DNA from: Clostridia bacterium
GTDB taxonomy: Bacteria > Bacillota > Clostridia > Christensenellales > UMGS416
Assembly (NCBI GenBank): GCA_016938675.1
Contig: JAFGUF010000033.1
Location: 62,001-126,000 of the forward strand
Length of the DNA stretch: 64,000 nucleotides
Direction of reading: 5' to 3'
Shown here: one piece after another, positions 15,130 through 24,346 of the stretch
Position numbering within the stretch: position 1 is the first letter of the stretch
Layout of the letters: each line of letters opens with the position of its first letter
Notes under the pieces: model-generated
The model's database searches: none
The model's input: the letters and a program-made list of their open reading frames with translations, nothing else
Told to the model about the DNA's origin: nothing
Translations under genes and position numbers: made by a program

Positions 15130-16356
15130 CTACTCTCCTTCATCCTCTTCGGCTTCTGCTTTTTTATTCATTTCATCAGTATATACATAATCGAAGGTCC
15201 AGATATTTCTGTCGTTTTTATATACCCATATCTCCTTACCGATGCTCATATCAAGTATAATATCATCGTCAAAGTAAAGCTCCATTCCCCATCCTTCTAA
15301 TGGCTCAATATCCTCCAGCACCTTTTCATGTCCATGATATGTGTATACCTTTTCGTAGTCGCCATGCGGCACAGCGAATATCGCCTGCATCTGCAGCATG
15401 GTCATCTGAACAATTCCTCCGTCATCCAGCTCGATATCAATATAGTCTAGGCTCGATATATTATCATCAGTAAATCCAAACACAAAGCCTTTCACTTTCG
15501 CCGAATGCTTTGAATCGTCCGATTCTCTTGCTATCTGCCAGTATTCATTGTTTTCACTCTTTTCAAGCCTTATCTCATCGCCTGCCTTCAGGGTGAATAC
15601 TTCGCCGCCTAACATTATTTCAACACTGAAGCCTTCGCCTTCTTTTACATCAAATATATGCCTTCCCTCGGCATCCCCCGCATAATATACGGACATTTCA
15701 CCTTTTGATTTTATTTGCTCCACCATCATGCTATATGGATATACATGCACAGTCTCGCCCTTTTTGTTTTTGACGGTAATGCTGTTTAGGTATATAGTGC
15801 CTTCCTTATTTGAAAGCGGCAGAAAAACGAAGTCTTCAATATTTCCTGTGAACTCCTCGCCAGCAGACTGAATATGTTCTCTTTGATCCAGTGTCCATTT
15901 TCCTTCTTCACTCTTATAAAGCCTTGCTTCCTGCTCTTCAGCCAAATCCAATTCTCCGCCCGTCCTGAAGACAAGCCGCACTTCGTCTATTCCGTTTTCT
16001 TTTTTAGTCTGAAGGATTTCTGTGCTGATAAGCTCTAGGCTGCTATAGAGAATAGTGTACTCTGTGCCGCTTCCTGCTTCAATTATGAATTGTTTTATTT
16101 TATCACCGGCGAATACAATATCCTTAAGAGTTCCTATAATCACAGTCTCATCTGTATGTATATAATTATCTGCGTTTACATGCAGGTCCTGGCTTGTTGT
16201 TATCAGGTAATCATGCGGTGCTTCAAATATTTCGCCCTTTGTCTGCGTTTCTTCCTGCTCTTGTTCATCAGGCATGGCGTAATTGAACGCGACAGCCAGC
16301 GCGGCTATCACGATTAGAGCAAGGCCTATAAATATTTTATTAAGGTGTTTTTTCAA
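15130..16356 (-). CDS. Membrane-anchored extracellular protein of unknown function, partner of the L,D-transpeptidase
   Basis: The start is TTG at 16356 (reads MKKHLNKIFIGLALIV), with GAGGAAAG 5 nt upstream; a TTG at 16386 overlapping the upstream gene is the alternative. The 408-residue product has one membrane anchor at about 9-28 and an acidic extracellular part made of repeated 50-60 residue beta modules. These share the pattern 'G-D-E/K-I-R/K-L-x-x-x-x-x-x-W-x-I/F' (ending WTLDQREH, WQIAR, WTFDYVY). They resemble Kyrpides-style repeats in unnamed clostridial proteins. It is cotranscribed with the transpeptidase gene, so a wall-related role is inferred only from context. Confidence 0.7.
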   Translation of the reverse strand: MKKHLNKIFIGLALIVIAALAVAFNYAMPDEQEQEETQTKGEIFEAPHDYLITTSQDLHVNADNYIHTDETVIIGTLKDIVFAGDKIKQFIIEAGSGTEYTILYSSLELISTEILQTKKENGIDEVRLVFRTGGELDLAEEQEARLYKSEEGKWTLDQREHIQSAGEEFTGNIEDFVFLPLSNKEGTIYLNSITVKNKKGETVHVYPYSMMVEQIKSKGEMSVYYAGDAEGRHIFDVKEGEGFSVEIMLGGEVFTLKAGDEIRLEKSENNEYWQIARESDDSKHSAKVKGFVFGFTDDNISSLDYIDIELDDGGIVQMTMLQMQAIFAVPHGDYEKVYTYHGHEKVLEDIEPLEGWGMELYFDDDIILDMSIGKEIWVYKNDRNIWTFDYVYTDEMNKKAEAEEDEGE

Positions 16357-16378
16357 GTGTCTTTCCTCGCCTAGTTGC

Positions 16379-17800
16379 TTACTCAATTACTATAACAGTG
16401 CAGTTGCCAATATCTACCCAGTCATACATAAACTTCGCATGTGATGTATAGTTCCTTACGCACATGTGGGATTTAGGAACAGTGCCGATAGACTGCAAAT
16501 ATTCAACGTAGCCGGATGGAGACTGTTTATTGCCGTACTTGTCGAAACTGTATGACATCGGCACACCGTGCAGATAGCCTCCCGCTGAAAAACGAATTGC
16601 ATAAGGCGCAAATCCAACTATGGTGGTTGTTCCGTCCTCTACATAGTCAAACTTCGGCTTTTTCTCGATAGCCATGTAGTAGCCAAGCGGCGTCGGCAGA
16701 GAATACTGCCCGACTTTACCGGTTGATGAATAGTTTATTGATATCACTTTCCATCCGTCATCATACTCAAATACTGCAATGTTTTGGTTTTCCCTGTCTA
16801 CTATGATTGCTTGATTCAATACATCCGGGGCGTCTTCGTCTTCATTTAAATATTTGCTTTCTACCCATACCGAAGCATCAAAGCTGGGTATATACAGCTT
16901 CACTGCTTTTACTTCTGTTCCCTCGTTGTATTTTTTTACAGCGTCCTCTTCATCATCATCTTCTTCTGGCTCTTCTTCATCTATGTCGAGATATTTCGAA
17001 TATGCCTTTATATCAGTGAATACACCCTTTTCATCTATTGCTATTGTGTTTTCTGCGGCTTTTGTTTCCTCAATGACCTGCTCTACAATTCCCAGCGTTC
17101 CATCGGGAATATATCTGAATCCGCCTTCCATGCTGGAATCAAAATACCCATCTATGGATTGCCCGCGCCTGTAGCCGAAATCATCATAATATGACCCGTT
17201 AGGCATTACAGAGGGATAGCCATTTTCATTCCTATAATTTTTTACATATACTATATGGCCAAGTTCATGAAAGGTGCTTACATTCTGCAGGTATTCGTTC
17301 ATTTTTTCTAATTGGAATTCTCTTTTAGCTACTTTATCTTCCTCTATATAGCCAATTACAGGGGCATCTTCATATTCGTAAACAACAGCATACCACAGCT
17401 CTCCGTCGCCATCTTTTACCTTTGCGACGACCTGCAGCTTCTCGCCATAGCTTAGCTTGCCGTAATATTCCGCGCCAGTGTCCGCTTCCTTATATATTTT
17501 TCTCCTTGTAGATGAAAGGTTTACAACATAGTTTGGAAAAACGTCATATTTATCATATTGAATATCATATATCAAAAAATCTGGCCATTCTGTCTCGTAT
17601 ATCTCCGACAATTCATAGTCATCAGATAATTCCGGCGTTTCCAGCATGTAGGGTGTCTTCGGCTCATTTTTATCAGCCTGCTCCTCAACAACTGCATTCG
17701 CTAGGGGGAGAAAGTTTCCATCAAATAGCGTCATTGCCCCCATAGCACAAGTGAATATTAAAATGAATGATATATAAATTTTATTTAGTTTACTTCTCAC
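16379..17800 (-). CDS. L,D-transpeptidase (YkuD domain) with SH3-like domain
   Basis: Starts at GTG (17798-17800) with GGAG 8 nt before. 473 residues: signal anchor at about 8-35, an SH3-like wall-binding domain near 95-160, and a C-terminal YkuD domain from about 335. The catalytic region has HGVP, then SHMCVRN with the nucleophile Cys447 and Arg449. The family norm is SHGC, so Met replaces Gly here. L,D-transpeptidases make 3-3 peptide cross-links or attach proteins to peptidoglycan on the outer face of the membrane. The stretch around 268-300 is a run of Glu and Asp. It is the first gene of a pair. Confidence 0.88.
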   Translation of the reverse strand: MRSKLNKIYISFILIFTCAMGAMTLFDGNFLPLANAVVEEQADKNEPKTPYMLETPELSDDYELSEIYETEWPDFLIYDIQYDKYDVFPNYVVNLSSTRRKIYKEADTGAEYYGKLSYGEKLQVVAKVKDGDGELWYAVVYEYEDAPVIGYIEEDKVAKREFQLEKMNEYLQNVSTFHELGHIVYVKNYRNENGYPSVMPNGSYYDDFGYRRGQSIDGYFDSSMEGGFRYIPDGTLGIVEQVIEETKAAENTIAIDEKGVFTDIKAYSKYLDIDEEEPEEDDDEEDAVKKYNEGTEVKAVKLYIPSFDASVWVESKYLNEDEDAPDVLNQAIIVDRENQNIAVFEYDDGWKVISINYSSTGKVGQYSLPTPLGYYMAIEKKPKFDYVEDGTTTIVGFAPYAIRFSAGGYLHGVPMSYSFDKYGNKQSPSGYVEYLQSIGTVPKSHMCVRNYTSHAKFMYDWVDIGNCTVIVIE

Positions 17801-18083
17801 TTATTATCTCCGGTAAATTTCGTTTCCCGCATTTCTGATGATACATTAGATTAGGAATAAATGCAACCGAATACTACACAAATATTAATATATTTTAATA
17901 CTATCGTAACATAAAAGTTCTTTTTTTATCTGTCTTTTCTATATAGTGGGCAAAAACGATATTTTTTCTTCTTATTTTGCTGCTGCGGGCTTCTTTATCC
18001 AATATTTTCTTGAATTTTTGTATATATATCAATATAATAGACTTAATGTTTTAATAAAAAAAATATACCTGAGAGAGAATTTG

Positions 18084-20534
18084 ATGAAAAAGAAAATTAT
18101 TGCCATTGCTATTTTTGCTGCTATTTTGGTTTTGTCTTCCTGCCTAAAAGTTGACTTCAATTTACTGCAGACAGAATTTGATAACCTGCTTAAATCCGGC
18201 AGCTATGAAACAGCGAATACGCTGTATACTGCGGCCGAAGACGAAAGAATCGACTACTATAATACTTCGCTTGAGCTATTTTCCGAATCACTCATGCAGG
18301 AAGCATTGAATGACATGCCTATAGAAGAGGCTAAAAGCTCACTTGAGGATTTCCTTATTTTTGATTATACAAAGCCCGCTGTTCAGGCAGCTCTTGATGA
18401 ATTAGCTGCTAAGGAACAAGCAATCATTCAATCTAATACGGATTACGCAGAAGGTTTAGGCCTGTATTTATCGCGCCGATTTGATGAATCTCTGGAAAAG
18501 CTTTCAGCCGTTCAGGATTATGATGTGAATTATGATAGTGCATTGGAAATGATAGCAGAGCTAGAATCACGAGCTGCTATGTGGGAAAATGCTGCTGCAG
18601 AAAATTTATCAGGAAGGAATACCAGCGTAAACTCACTGGCATACAGCGATGGCTATGTGTACTTCCCTGCAAAAAGTGACGGCGTCTATTCAATCGTCAA
18701 GTATAATTATGAAACAGGCGAAACTTCACTGTTTCCTATTATTGAGTTTATAGGTACATTCCATATTAAAGGAATTAACGTTATAGGTGATTATATATAT
18801 TTTATTGCGGGCGAGGAGCTAGGCAGGGGCCTTATGCTTAATTCTCCTTATAATATATATGAGATGAAAACCGACGGCACTGGCCTTGCTATGGTGAAAT
18901 CGGGCGACTATTTCGACCTTATAAGCTATGGGGATACATTCTATGCGCTATCCTATTCAAAGGGAATAGTTAAGATGGATCAGAATCTTCAAAATGAAGA
19001 AATTATATCTGATAAATGGATCATTGAGATGCAGGCAACAGTTGACGGGCTTTATTACATTGAGAAGCTCGAAAACGAATGTGATTCTATACATATACTT
19101 TATCTCTATAAAGATGGTGTAAGCACAGAAGTGATGAGAGAGGAAATGCTGCACGCATATTTCTTTGATACCTTCAGCATATATTACCATGACATGGGTG
19201 AAAACAATTATGAGGAGATATACGTGGCCGATGCATCTCTGCAAAACGCAGAACGCATTGCAACCCTTAAAGACAGCAATAACGGCGACATGTACGGCTT
19301 CATCGGCGCCATCGGGGACAAAGTTATGTTCAATGCCGCAGGCTGGCTGAAGACTACTGCATCCTCTGCATCAATGCGCCAGAGTATATACAGTGAAATC
19401 CAAATCTCAAGGAAACTTGTGGAAAGATTCCAGGATCCCATGTATGTCCCTGACTATGAAGCAATAAATGTCCTATATGAAGAAGGCATGATTCTGGTCA
19501 AATCATCTGACGGCTCGTATTCACTTACGGCGACGCCCGGAAACAACAATTATGATAGAATTGTAAGTATACCTGATTTTGATTCAAATATCCTTAATAC
19601 TAATATGAGCATAATCAGCGAATACCGTCCGGGAGAGAGTGATTTCTATTCAGATGAAGAGGTTGTCGTAGAACTTGATAGTTTCTGGTACTACAGTTCA
19701 CCAAATCTTAACGTAACTATTGAAAAAATATATGATGAGAGCATTGAGACTTTAATTTTCGTTACACATATCAGAACAAAGGACTCGTCCGGCTTCAGCC
19801 TCGGATACAGCAATCTGGAAGAGCCGGGAGTATACACAATAGGCGTAAAGACAGACACCATAGCGCAGATAAACAAAGCTGTATTTGCTACAAACGGCGA
19901 CTTTGGGCTCAACGCGGAAAACAACTGGATAGGCAAAGTAATAAGGAACGGGAGAATATTTGACGCCTATTATAATGACGGCGGCAGGATATCCTTAAAA
20001 GAGTTCACGGTTGAAGAGGTTTATGATACCCCCAGCAACTGCAAAGATTTCCTTGCTATGTACCCGGACGGCACTATGGCGGTCTACTCAAATGCTGATA
20101 AGATTACATACGGAGAGCTTATTGATGCGGGAGTCGAGAACACTATTTCATTCGGCCCGATTTTAGTAAGGGACGGCGAAAAGGCAGAGGCATGCGTAGA
20201 CCCAAGCTATTATATAAGCGGGGCCAACCCTCGCTGCGCATGGGGCATGGTTGAACCGGGACATTATGTCAACGTTGTGGCAGAGGGAAGGCAGCCCAGT
20301 GTAAGCAGAGGTATGTCATTCTATACAATGGGCACCTATTTCCAGCAGCTTGGCTGCAGCGTAGCGTACAATCTAGACGGCGGTCAGACAGCAGCAATTG
20401 CCTTTATGGGAAGATTCCTTAACACTCACCAGAATGATGTTATGTTCCAGAATCACAGGCCAGTGCAGGAAATAATATATTTCGGAACATCAGACCTTGT
20501 TCCATACGATCTGGAAAACTATTATGAAAGATAA
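18084..20534 (+). CDS. Lipoprotein with beta-propeller-like region and C-terminal NAGPA phosphodiester glycosidase domain
   Basis: The ATG at 18084 opens a signal peptide with lipobox LSSC; the open frame upstream to 17946 is not credible. The 816-residue product has a helical repeat region (about 25-165, TPR-like), then a DUF5050-type propeller (about 180-440, repeats such as 'I-Y-F-I-A-G' and 'K-T-D-G-T-G'). The last 230 residues form a NAGPA domain: AVFATNGDFG, NTISFGPILVRDGE, NPRCAWGM and YNLDGGQTAAIAFMG, with the N-G-D-F and N-L-D-G-G motifs of family active sites. These enzymes remove GlcNAc from phosphodiester-linked glycans. Its stop overlaps the PIG-L gene by 11 bases. Confidence 0.87.
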   Translation: MKKKIIAIAIFAAILVLSSCLKVDFNLLQTEFDNLLKSGSYETANTLYTAAEDERIDYYNTSLELFSESLMQEALNDMPIEEAKSSLEDFLIFDYTKPAVQAALDELAAKEQAIIQSNTDYAEGLGLYLSRRFDESLEKLSAVQDYDVNYDSALEMIAELESRAAMWENAAAENLSGRNTSVNSLAYSDGYVYFPAKSDGVYSIVKYNYETGETSLFPIIEFIGTFHIKGINVIGDYIYFIAGEELGRGLMLNSPYNIYEMKTDGTGLAMVKSGDYFDLISYGDTFYALSYSKGIVKMDQNLQNEEIISDKWIIEMQATVDGLYYIEKLENECDSIHILYLYKDGVSTEVMREEMLHAYFFDTFSIYYHDMGENNYEEIYVADASLQNAERIATLKDSNNGDMYGFIGAIGDKVMFNAAGWLKTTASSASMRQSIYSEIQISRKLVERFQDPMYVPDYEAINVLYEEGMILVKSSDGSYSLTATPGNNNYDRIVSIPDFDSNILNTNMSIISEYRPGESDFYSDEEVVVELDSFWYYSSPNLNVTIEKIYDESIETLIFVTHIRTKDSSGFSLGYSNLEEPGVYTIGVKTDTIAQINKAVFATNGDFGLNAENNWIGKVIRNGRIFDAYYNDGGRISLKEFTVEEVYDTPSNCKDFLAMYPDGTMAVYSNADKITYGELIDAGVENTISFGPILVRDGEKAEACVDPSYYISGANPRCAWGMVEPGHYVNVVAEGRQPSVSRGMSFYTMGTYFQQLGCSVAYNLDGGQTAAIAFMGRFLNTHQNDVMFQNHRPVQEIIYFGTSDLVPYDLENYYER

Positions 20535-21948
20535 CAAAACAAAAAAAATAATTTCTTACATATCAAAAACTATCATGTTAGCCATGATAGTTTTTGTATT
20601 ATTTTTGCCTGCTGCTATTGCAGGAAATGAGGCAAGGGACATAACTGAAACAGCAATATACAACGCAAATAACGGAATGTGGGCCGGCTCAACAGTTGAT
20701 GATAATTATGAATCCTACTGGTACACAAATGAAGCGGCATACAAATACCTGGAGATTGAAACTGAAGAACCTGTAAGCTCCCTTTATGTGTGCTATGCAT
20801 TCAAGCCCAGTGAGCTCGCTATACAGATATCTGATGACGGCGATTCCTGGAGAGACTATGTGTATGAATACCCTGATGAATTCTACAACAAAGTATATGA
20901 ATTCGAAACCCCCGTTTCCTTTATCCGGATACGCGGCACAGAGGACTCGCAGGGCAAATTCGGCATTGTTGAATTCAAAACCTTTACCGAGGGTTCATTG
21001 CCTGATTATGTTCAGCTTTGGGAGCCGACATATGACAAATGTGATATGATGATTATTTCCGCACATCCTGATGACGAAGCCGTCTTTTTCTCCGGGCTTA
21101 TACCCTACTACGGGGGAGAAAAAGGCAAAAAAATAATCACCGTCTATATGGCCGTTTTAGACCCCAGCAGAAGGAGCGAAGCTCTGAATTACCAATGGAC
21201 CATGCACCAGACGCATCTCCCTATGTTCGGGCCATTTGAAGATGTATATGAAATGGATAAAAGCAGCTACACCAGAAGCATCTGGGGCGAAGAGGAAACG
21301 CTTGATTACCTTGTAACAATAATAAGGCAGAAAAGGCCAGAGGTTATAGTCAGCCATGACCTAGATGGCGAATACGGGCATGGAGCGCATATATTTACTG
21401 CGTCCTGCCTAAGAAGGGCAGTAGTTCTGGCAGCTGACCCAAAATACCATACAGAATCCTACGAAGCTTACGGCACATATGAGGTTAAAAAACTATACCT
21501 CCATTTATACGATGAGTACAAAGTCCATATGGATGTGTTTGATGAGCCGCTTGAAGCATACAATGGGCTAACTGCAATTCAAGCCGCCAGAAACGGACTT
21601 CTGCAGTATGCTTCCCAGCTTAAATTTGAAGTGGTTAGAGTACACGACAAAGAGTCTAATTTTTCATGCTATAATTACGGCCTTGCATATACAACTGTAG
21701 GGCATGATACAAAAGGAAATGACATGTTTGAAAATATTGAGCCCGAACCCACGCCGGAGCCTTCGCCCTCTGCTACACCATCCATTGAGGATACACCATC
21801 TCCAACTCCTGCAAAGGCAACTGCTGCTGCGACTGAAAGCCCCGTAAAAGCACTTTTGAGCCCTGCTGTTAAAATATTCATTTGCGCTGCTGCAGGCATA
21901 ATATTCATAGTCTGTGTGCTTCTAATAATCACTATTGCAAAAAAATAA
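20524..21948 (+). CDS. Surface-anchored PIG-L family deacetylase
   Basis: The ATG at 20524 lies within the end of the preceding gene. 474 residues: signal peptide (about 1-38, AIAG), a galactose-binding/discoidin-like domain (about 40-150, ending with the strand 'F-I-R-I-R-G-T'), then a PIG-L metal-dependent deacetylase domain with AHPDDE near 174-179 (His and Asp ligands, catalytic Asp), R-x-x-E (RRSEAL) and GEYGHGAH (third ligand). A PTP/SPSPT linker and a C-terminal membrane segment follow, ending in KK. PIG-L enzymes remove acetyl from GlcNAc groups. The topology puts the catalytic domain outside the cell. It is paired with the NAGPA glycosidase. Confidence 0.9.
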   Translation: MKDNKTKKIISYISKTIMLAMIVFVLFLPAAIAGNEARDITETAIYNANNGMWAGSTVDDNYESYWYTNEAAYKYLEIETEEPVSSLYVCYAFKPSELAIQISDDGDSWRDYVYEYPDEFYNKVYEFETPVSFIRIRGTEDSQGKFGIVEFKTFTEGSLPDYVQLWEPTYDKCDMMIISAHPDDEAVFFSGLIPYYGGEKGKKIITVYMAVLDPSRRSEALNYQWTMHQTHLPMFGPFEDVYEMDKSSYTRSIWGEEETLDYLVTIIRQKRPEVIVSHDLDGEYGHGAHIFTASCLRRAVVLAADPKYHTESYEAYGTYEVKKLYLHLYDEYKVHMDVFDEPLEAYNGLTAIQAARNGLLQYASQLKFEVVRVHDKESNFSCYNYGLAYTTVGHDTKGNDMFENIEPEPTPEPSPSATPSIEDTPSPTPAKATAAATESPVKALLSPAVKIFICAAAGIIFIVCVLLIITIAKK

Positions 21949-21972
21949 ATAGTATTACTTGTTATAAATACA

Positions 21973-22001
21973 AAAAGATTGAGTGATGTTCAATCTTTTT
22001 T
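21973..22001 (+). terminator. Terminator of the glycosidase-deacetylase unit
   Basis: AAAAGATTGA-GTGATG-TTCAATCTTTT followed by TT; 24 bases after the stop. Confidence 0.85.
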
Positions 22002-22125
22002 ATTGCGCCTATCTAGGCTGCAAAATATATATAAAACTCGCTTAATCCGCATTTGGTTAAGTGTAATATTTTACTCTTTTTACGTTTTTATTTTAATAAA
22101 CACTCTATTATTAAGAAAATCCCCC

Positions 22126-22154
22126 TATACAAAATGTTGTAATTATATTACAAT
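22126..22154 (+). promoter_or_regulatory. Promoter of nrdD
   Basis: -35 TATACA (22126-22131), 17-base spacer, -10 TACAAT (22149-22154). The first NrdR-like box overlaps the -35 and spacer, the second covers the start region. Confidence 0.45.
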
Positions 22155-22174
22155 AAATCTACTATCAGTTGTGA
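22127..22174 (+). promoter_or_regulatory. Candidate tandem NrdR boxes
   Basis: Two 16-base sequences resemble the NrdR box (consensus near ACACWATATATWGTGT): ATACAAAATGTTGTAA at 22127-22142 and CTACTATCAGTTGTGA at 22159-22174, about 10-11 matches each. Their centres are 32 bases apart, which is the three-turn spacing known for NrdR operators. They sit over the presumed promoter of a ribonucleotide reductase gene. NrdR itself is not in the window. Confidence 0.5.
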
Positions 22175-22199
22175 GAGAAGTGAAAGAAGAGGGACTCCG

Positions 22200-24290
22200 A
22201 TGCATATTAGAAAAAGAGACGGAAAGATTGAGAAATTCAGCAAGGAAAAAATTACATGGGCTATTTTTAAGGCGGCAAAGGCAGTAGGAGGAGACGACTG
22301 GTCTATCGCTGAAAACCTTACAAACCAGGTTATAGACATAGCCAAGCTGAAGTACAAGGACGATATTGTGGACGTTGAGGACATTCAGGATATTGTCGAA
22401 AAAGTGCTTATTGAAAACGGGCATGCCAAGACTTCAAAAGCATATATTCTATACAGAGAAAAACGCAGAGGAGCAAGGGAAGCAAATGCTCTTATTGGCG
22501 CTACCATAAATTTATTCAGCAATTATCTTGACGATATGGACTGGGAGATAAAAGAAAACGCGAATACCCAGAAATCCATAAACGGAATGAATAATTATAT
22601 AAGGGAGGCCTTTACCAAGCAGTACTGGCTTCATGAAGTATATACAACGGATATCCGCAACGCCCATATCTCCGGCGATGTCCATATCCATGACCTTGGT
22701 TTTTTTGGCCCATACTGCGCCGGATGGGATCTTAGACAGCTGCTTCTTGAGGGCTTTGGCGGCGTATCCGGAAAGATTGAATCATCGCCTGCTAATCACC
22801 TTCGCTCTTTCTTGGGACAGGTGGTAAACTCCACATTCACAACCCAGGGCGAAACAGCGGGTGCACAGGCATGGAGCTCCTTTGACACATACTGCGCTCC
22901 ATTTATCAGATATGATAACCTTACATTCAAAGCCGTAAAGCAGGCTCTCCAGGAATTTATTTTTAATATTAATGTTCCTACACGTGTAGGCTTCCAGTGC
23001 CCTTTCTCTAATCTGACTTTTGATATAAAAGTGCCCTCTACTCTTAAGAATGAATATGTAGTTGTAGGCGGCGAGTACAAGAACGATAAATACGGCGACT
23101 TCCAAAAGGAAATGGATCTATTCAACTTGGCTTTCTGTGAAGTCATGCTGGAAGGCGATTCCAAGGGAAGGGTGTTTACATTCCCCATTCCAACTATAAA
23201 TGTAACAAAAGGCTTTGACTGGAACAGTGAAGTAGTAAACAAATTCATGGAGATTACATGCAAATACGGCATACCCTATTTCTCAAATTACGTTAACTCC
23301 GACCTTTCCCCTGAGGATGCCGTCAGCATGTGCTGCAGGCTGCGCATAGACACAAGCGAATTAAGGAAGCGAGGCGGCGGCCTTTTCGGTTCCAATCCGA
23401 TGACAGGTTCTATTGGCGTGTTTACAATCAACCTGCCTAGAATAGGATACCTCTCAAAAACCAAGGATGAATTCAAGTCAAGGCTTTGGCGCATGATTCA
23501 CCTGGGCAAGCAGTCCCTGGAAATAAAGAGAAAAATAATCGAACGCCAGACTGAAAGAGGCCTGTATCCCTACTGTGCCAATTATCTAAAGGATATCAAG
23601 CTCAGAACTGGCCAGTACTGGTCAAATCACTTCAATACGATAGGCATATTGGGCATGAACGAAGCTGTTCTCAACTTCTTAGGTAAAGACATAACTACTT
23701 CTGAAGGACAAGACTTCGCAGAAGAAATTCTCGAATATATGCGCGAAGTGCTGAAAGATGTGCAGGAAGAAACAGGCAACAACTACAATCTTGAGGCTTC
23801 ACCTGCCGAAGGCACATGCTACAGAATGGCAAAACTCGATAAAGAACGTTATCCTGATATCATTACAGCAGGAGGAAACGTACCTTTCTATACGAATTCT
23901 ACACACCTGCCTGTAGGGTACACCGATGATATTTTTGAAACACTGGATCTGCAGGATAAACTTCAGACAAAATACACAGGAGGCACAGTGCTGCACCTTT
24001 ATCTCGGTGAAAGAATACAGGACATTGAAGTCGCGAAAAACCTGATTAAGACGGCCTTCACAAACTATCAGCTGCCTTATATGTCTCTTACGCCTACGTT
24101 CTCCATCTGCAATGAACACGGGTACATTACCGGGGAGGTTCAGCAGTGCCCTACGTGCGGCTCAAATACAGAAATATGGAGCCGTGTAACAGGCTATCTA
24201 CGGCCTATTCAGGACTACAATAAAGGCAAAAAGGCCGAGTACGACCAGCGGCTAAAATATGTAATCGCTGAAGAGAAATGCCAGGCATAG
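22200..24290 (+). CDS. nrdD: Anaerobic (class III) ribonucleoside-triphosphate reductase
   Basis: NrdD makes deoxyribonucleotides without oxygen, using a glycyl radical. The 696-residue protein has an N-terminal ATP-cone (about 1-95, beginning RKRDGKIEKFSKEKI) for allosteric control, the catalytic barrel with SMCCRLRID and GGGLFGSNPMTGSIGV, and a C-terminal zinc and radical region. The latter reads SICNEHGYITGEV, CPTCG, then RVTGYLRPIQ with the radical Gly near residue 663. The zinc site has C-x-x-H plus C-x-x-C rather than four Cys. AGAGGGA precedes the ATG. The activating enzyme NrdG is not next to it; a terminator follows at once. Confidence 0.96.
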   Translation: MHIRKRDGKIEKFSKEKITWAIFKAAKAVGGDDWSIAENLTNQVIDIAKLKYKDDIVDVEDIQDIVEKVLIENGHAKTSKAYILYREKRRGAREANALIGATINLFSNYLDDMDWEIKENANTQKSINGMNNYIREAFTKQYWLHEVYTTDIRNAHISGDVHIHDLGFFGPYCAGWDLRQLLLEGFGGVSGKIESSPANHLRSFLGQVVNSTFTTQGETAGAQAWSSFDTYCAPFIRYDNLTFKAVKQALQEFIFNINVPTRVGFQCPFSNLTFDIKVPSTLKNEYVVVGGEYKNDKYGDFQKEMDLFNLAFCEVMLEGDSKGRVFTFPIPTINVTKGFDWNSEVVNKFMEITCKYGIPYFSNYVNSDLSPEDAVSMCCRLRIDTSELRKRGGGLFGSNPMTGSIGVFTINLPRIGYLSKTKDEFKSRLWRMIHLGKQSLEIKRKIIERQTERGLYPYCANYLKDIKLRTGQYWSNHFNTIGILGMNEAVLNFLGKDITTSEGQDFAEEILEYMREVLKDVQEETGNNYNLEASPAEGTCYRMAKLDKERYPDIITAGGNVPFYTNSTHLPVGYTDDIFETLDLQDKLQTKYTGGTVLHLYLGERIQDIEVAKNLIKTAFTNYQLPYMSLTPTFSICNEHGYITGEVQQCPTCGSNTEIWSRVTGYLRPIQDYNKGKKAEYDQRLKYVIAEEKCQA

Positions 24291-24308
24291 ACAAAATATT
24301 ATATACTT

Positions 24309-24334
24309 AAAAAGGATGCTTTCGCATCCTTTTA
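24309..24334. terminator. Terminator between nrdD and mscS
   Basis: AAAAAGGATGC-TTTC-GCATCCTTTT, 19 bases after nrdD stops and just below the convergent mscS stop. Confidence 0.85.
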
Positions 24335-24346
24335 TTTTCTCATTGA

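Noticed and set aside
17946-18083. 46-codon N-terminal extension of the NAGPA lipoprotein
   Set aside because: It would bury the lipobox signal peptide inside the protein; the ATG at 18084 begins a normal signal.
22137-22153. TTGTAAT-TAT-ATTACAA palindrome as an operator of its own
   Set aside because: It coincides with promoter elements and the NrdR-like box; A/T-rich short palindromes are frequent here, so I give it no separate role.
22796-23272. Minus-strand open frame of 158 codons
   Set aside because: Lies wholly inside nrdD, whose identity is certain.
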